64,000 bases of DNA, from the NCBI RefSeq assembly GCF_001839655.2, contig NZ_CP056087.1, positions 992,001 to 1,056,000 of the forward strand, in the 5' to 3' direction. The notes beneath the pieces are model-generated. The model saw only the letters and a list, made by a program, of their open reading frames with translations. It was not told the origin of the DNA and ran no database searches. A program made the position numbers and the translations under genes. Source of the stretch: Pseudomonas argentinensis. GTDB lineage: Bacteria > Pseudomonadota > Gammaproteobacteria > Pseudomonadales > Pseudomonadaceae. Positions 61,767 to 64,000 of this stretch are shown here, one piece after another (position 1 is the first letter of the stretch; each line of letters starts with the position of its first letter).

Positions 61767-63682
61767 CAGTCGAGCATGTCGCTGTAGCGACTATCCTGCT
61801 TGTACACCAGCGGTTGGGCGAAGCCCGGTACCTTGATCTGCGCATCGTCGATGGCGATCTCGGTGTCATCGATCAGGTCGTTGCCGAAGTTGTAGATGAT
61901 CTCCAGCTGGCCCTTGGTCGCCTGCTCGTCGTAGGCCTGGGCACTGGCGCGGGTCTGTTCGCGACGCTGCTGGTAGGCGCCGAATGCCGCCTCGCCATGG
62001 CGCTTGCGCAGCATGCGCTCGACCACGTGGGGGGCGAGCACCACGGCGCTGGCATTGTTGCCGCCAAAGCCCTTGGAGTTGATGAAGCACACGTCCATGC
62101 GCTGGTCGTGACGGTCGACCTTGCTGATGCTCAGGTGCTGCTGGTGCACGTCGTCGGCCACGGCATCGATGGTCTTGATGCCGGGGATGATGCCGTACTT
62201 GAAGGTGCCCAGCGCGGAGATCACCTGGTCGCCGCTGGCGGTGGCCAGGGAGTGACCGACAAAGGCCTTCACCGCGGCCACCGGCCAGCTGTCGATGGCG
62301 AAGGCGGCGGCGACGCGATCCAGCAGTTCCGATTCGGTGACCCGGTTGGCCGGGGTGCTGGAGCCATGGGCATGCACGAAGCTGCGCTGGCGCACGGCGT
62401 CGATGCCGACCAGTTGGGCAGCGGCGGCGACGGCCTTGGCGACGGTCAGGTAGTTGCCCGGGCCAGGCGCGGAGATGGATTTCTTGAAGCCGTCGGCGTT
62501 GATGAATACATCGGTGGCGGCGCCGTGGATATCGGCGCCCAGCTGCAGGGCCAGCTCGTCGTCCATCAGCACCACGAACTGGCAGGCTTCGGACAGTGTG
62601 AAGCCACAATTCTCGCCGAACGGACGGCTGGCGCGGCGGAAGTCGACGCCGTCCTGGGCCATATCGGTCTTGCCTTCGATCAGGCGCAAGCCATCTTCGG
62701 TGGCCAGGGCGCCCATGGCGCCATAGCCCTCGATGCATTCGGCGTTGATCGGCGCTTCGCTGTTGCCGACGATCACCACCCGCGCCTTGCCGGCGTTGAT
62801 CTGCTCGATGCCCTTCTGCAGGTTGTACAGGAAGGTGGCACAGGCACCGGTGACGCTGCCGGTGGTGCCGACGCTGCCCAGCACGTAGGCATTGATGAAG
62901 TCGGCCGGCATGGTGTTCAGGCCCAGTGCCAGCTGCTTGGAGCTGACGCGATGGCCCTTGAGGCGTGACTGCATCAAACCGCCGAAACCGTTTTCGTCGA
63001 GCTGGCTCATGATGCTGCCGGCGAACACGGCGATTTCGTCAGGCGCCACGTGGTCGACGATGGTTTGCCATGGCACGCCGGTGGCGCGCAGCGCGTCGGT
63101 CACGCCGACCACGGCCATCTGCAGGCCGCGGGGGTGGAAACGCGAGTTGTACAGCTCGCCGGGCTCGAAGCCGGTGGGCAACTGGCCGGCGGATTTCACC
63201 GGCAGGGCACGGTAGCTGTCGACCTTGAATTCAAAGTTGTCATGCAGGGTGACGCGCACCTCGTTGCCGTCCAGCTCCTCGACCGACCAGTTGGCCGGCA
63301 GTGGCTCGGGCAGCTGCTTGCGGTTGCTGACGAAGGTCAGGCTGCCGGCTTCGCCACCGACGGCGATGCTCTTGTGCCAGTGGGCAGCATCGGGATCCAG
63401 GTGCTGCTTCTCGATACGGCGCACCAGGGTCGAGGCGAGAATCTGCGCGCCGTAGCGGCGCTCGATGTCGGCGGGGGAGAGGGCTTCGCCGTCCAGGCTC
63501 TGGTAACGGCCATCCACCACGCGCACCAGCTTGGTCATTACCGCCAGACCGGTAAGGGTTTCCTGGCGTGCCTGTTCGTCCAGCGATTCGATCACCGTAC
63601 GGCGGAAACCGTGGTGGAAGGAGCTGCGCCCGGCGGCATTGTAGCCACCGAAACCGACGATCACAGGCAAACGAGACTTCAC
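61766..63682 (-). CDS. fabY: Beta-ketoacyl-ACP synthase FabY
   Basis: Initiates fatty acid synthesis in Pseudomonas by condensing acetyl-CoA with malonyl-ACP, in place of FabH. The start is GTG at 63682 with AAGGAG 7 bp upstream, giving 638 residues (begins KSRLPVIVGFGGYNAAGRSS after the start). The active-site Cys281 is in VTGACATFLYN, with catalytic His residues in HAHGSSTPANRVTE and KAFVGHSLATASG. It closely resembles PAO1 PA5174. The frame is open to 63814 but without a usable start signal. Confidence 0.97.
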   Translation of the reverse strand: MKSRLPVIVGFGGYNAAGRSSFHHGFRRTVIESLDEQARQETLTGLAVMTKLVRVVDGRYQSLDGEALSPADIERRYGAQILASTLVRRIEKQHLDPDAAHWHKSIAVGGEAGSLTFVSNRKQLPEPLPANWSVEELDGNEVRVTLHDNFEFKVDSYRALPVKSAGQLPTGFEPGELYNSRFHPRGLQMAVVGVTDALRATGVPWQTIVDHVAPDEIAVFAGSIMSQLDENGFGGLMQSRLKGHRVSSKQLALGLNTMPADFINAYVLGSVGTTGSVTGACATFLYNLQKGIEQINAGKARVVIVGNSEAPINAECIEGYGAMGALATEDGLRLIEGKTDMAQDGVDFRRASRPFGENCGFTLSEACQFVVLMDDELALQLGADIHGAATDVFINADGFKKSISAPGPGNYLTVAKAVAAAAQLVGIDAVRQRSFVHAHGSSTPANRVTESELLDRVAAAFAIDSWPVAAVKAFVGHSLATASGDQVISALGTFKYGIIPGIKTIDAVADDVHQQHLSISKVDRHDQRMDVCFINSKGFGGNNASAVVLAPHVVERMLRKRHGEAAFGAYQQRREQTRASAQAYDEQATKGQLEIIYNFGNDLIDDTEIAIDDAQIKVPGFAQPLVYKQDSRYSDMLD

Positions 63683-63901
63683 GCGGACACTCCTTAAACT
63701 ATTCAGATCGGCACGCAAAACGAGCGCGTGCCGGGTCAGCGGATCGAGGCGCGGCGCGCGCAAAGCGCCATGATGGCTTTTCAGGTGTCTATGCTGACGC
63801 GATCCATGACCCACAAGTCACGACTTGATACAAGGTTACCCGTTATCGCGAGCGTCAGCACGAACCGGATAGCGATTGCCATCGACCCTATGGGCACAAA
63901 T

Positions 63902-63931
63902 AAAAAACCCGGCACTGGTGCCGGGCTTTTT
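63902..63931 (-). terminator. Intrinsic terminator downstream of the gene entering from the right edge
   Basis: The symmetrical hairpin AAAAACCCGGCAC / GTGCCGGGCTTTTT lies 16 bp after the stop at 63948. It can also act on plus-strand transcription. The 63683..63901 stretch upstream of fabY shows no gene. Confidence 0.85.
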
Positions 63932-63947
63932 CACATCGAGAGTCGGG

Positions 63948-64000
63948 TTACATGCCCAGCAGGTTCGGCAGCCCCAGGGAGATGAACGGCACATAGGTGA
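63948..64000 (-). CDS. C-terminus of a probable TRAP transporter large permease (DctM-like), cut by the window edge
   Basis: The last 17 codons read TYVPFISLGLPNLLGM before TAA. A hydrophobic end of the form ISL-LPNLLGM is typical of DctM-type permeases, and dctPQM lies near fabY in PAO1 (PA5167 to PA5169). With so few residues the assignment rests mainly on position, but the terminator just downstream supports a real gene end. Confidence 0.5.
   Translation of the reverse strand, partial: TYVPFISLGLPNLLGM

Overview
The window is chromosomal DNA of a Pseudomonas-type gammaproteobacterium. The evidence is high GC, strongly biased codon use, two tRNA-Leu(CAG) genes, Pseudomonas-style REP hairpins, and a gene order that, from memory, follows P. 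aeruginosa PAO1 in three blocks: PA4958 to PA4928 (about 1..38100), PA4873 to PA4858 (about 38200..52550, with insertions) and PA5177 to PA5174 (about 59280..63700). No prophage, insertion sequence with a transposase, or CRISPR array is seen. Almost all DNA is coding.

Region 1 (1..7000) holds a truncated PilZ-like gene, psd, rhdA and an HDOD gene on the minus strand, then the flagellar stator genes motA-motB on the plus strand. Region 2 (7000..26100) is housekeeping: rsgA, a membrane-anchored methyltransferase, orn, queG, then the compact nnr-tsaE-amiB-mutL-miaA-hfq-hflX-hflK-hflC series, hisZ, purA and a chemoreceptor. Region 3 (26150..38100) has two tandem tRNA-Leu genes, rnr-rlmB, the ribosomal operon rpsF-rpsR-DUF2232-rplI, dnaB, a 7TM diguanylate cyclase resembling NicD, and a YgiQ-type radical SAM gene.

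Region 4 (38200..46550) is more accessory: a short Hsp70-like ATPase, a 347-bp MITE-like element, three integral membrane proteins of little-known function, a small periplasmic binding protein, a PA4872-type oxaloacetate decarboxylase, a DksA-like zinc finger, two GNAT acetyltransferases and a short-chain dehydrogenase.

Region 5 (46750..59130) is the most interesting. It is a one-direction nitrogen cluster, atzF-uca-gntR-urtABCDE, coding for urea uptake (ABC transporter) and ATP-dependent urea breakdown (urea carboxylase plus allophanate hydrolase) in place of the urease genes that sit beside urtABCDE in PAO1. It is headed by a textbook sigma-54 promoter with a perfect IHF consensus and an upstream inverted repeat, and carries a partial duplication of the 5' end of the urea carboxylase gene.

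Region 6 (59280..64000) has yrfG, nudE, cysQ, fabY (initiating ketoacyl-ACP synthase) and the last codons of a probable TRAP-transporter permease.

A non-coding repeat family recurs between genes. Three full copies (16002..16188, 39525..39871, 61470..61766) share a core resembling AATGCTCATTTACAACAC followed by TAAACTGCGC, and a solo end lies at 8071..8099. A second REP-like family, built on AGCTTGAGGCTTGCAGC, lies at 9519..9600, 21077..21150 and 47479..47563.
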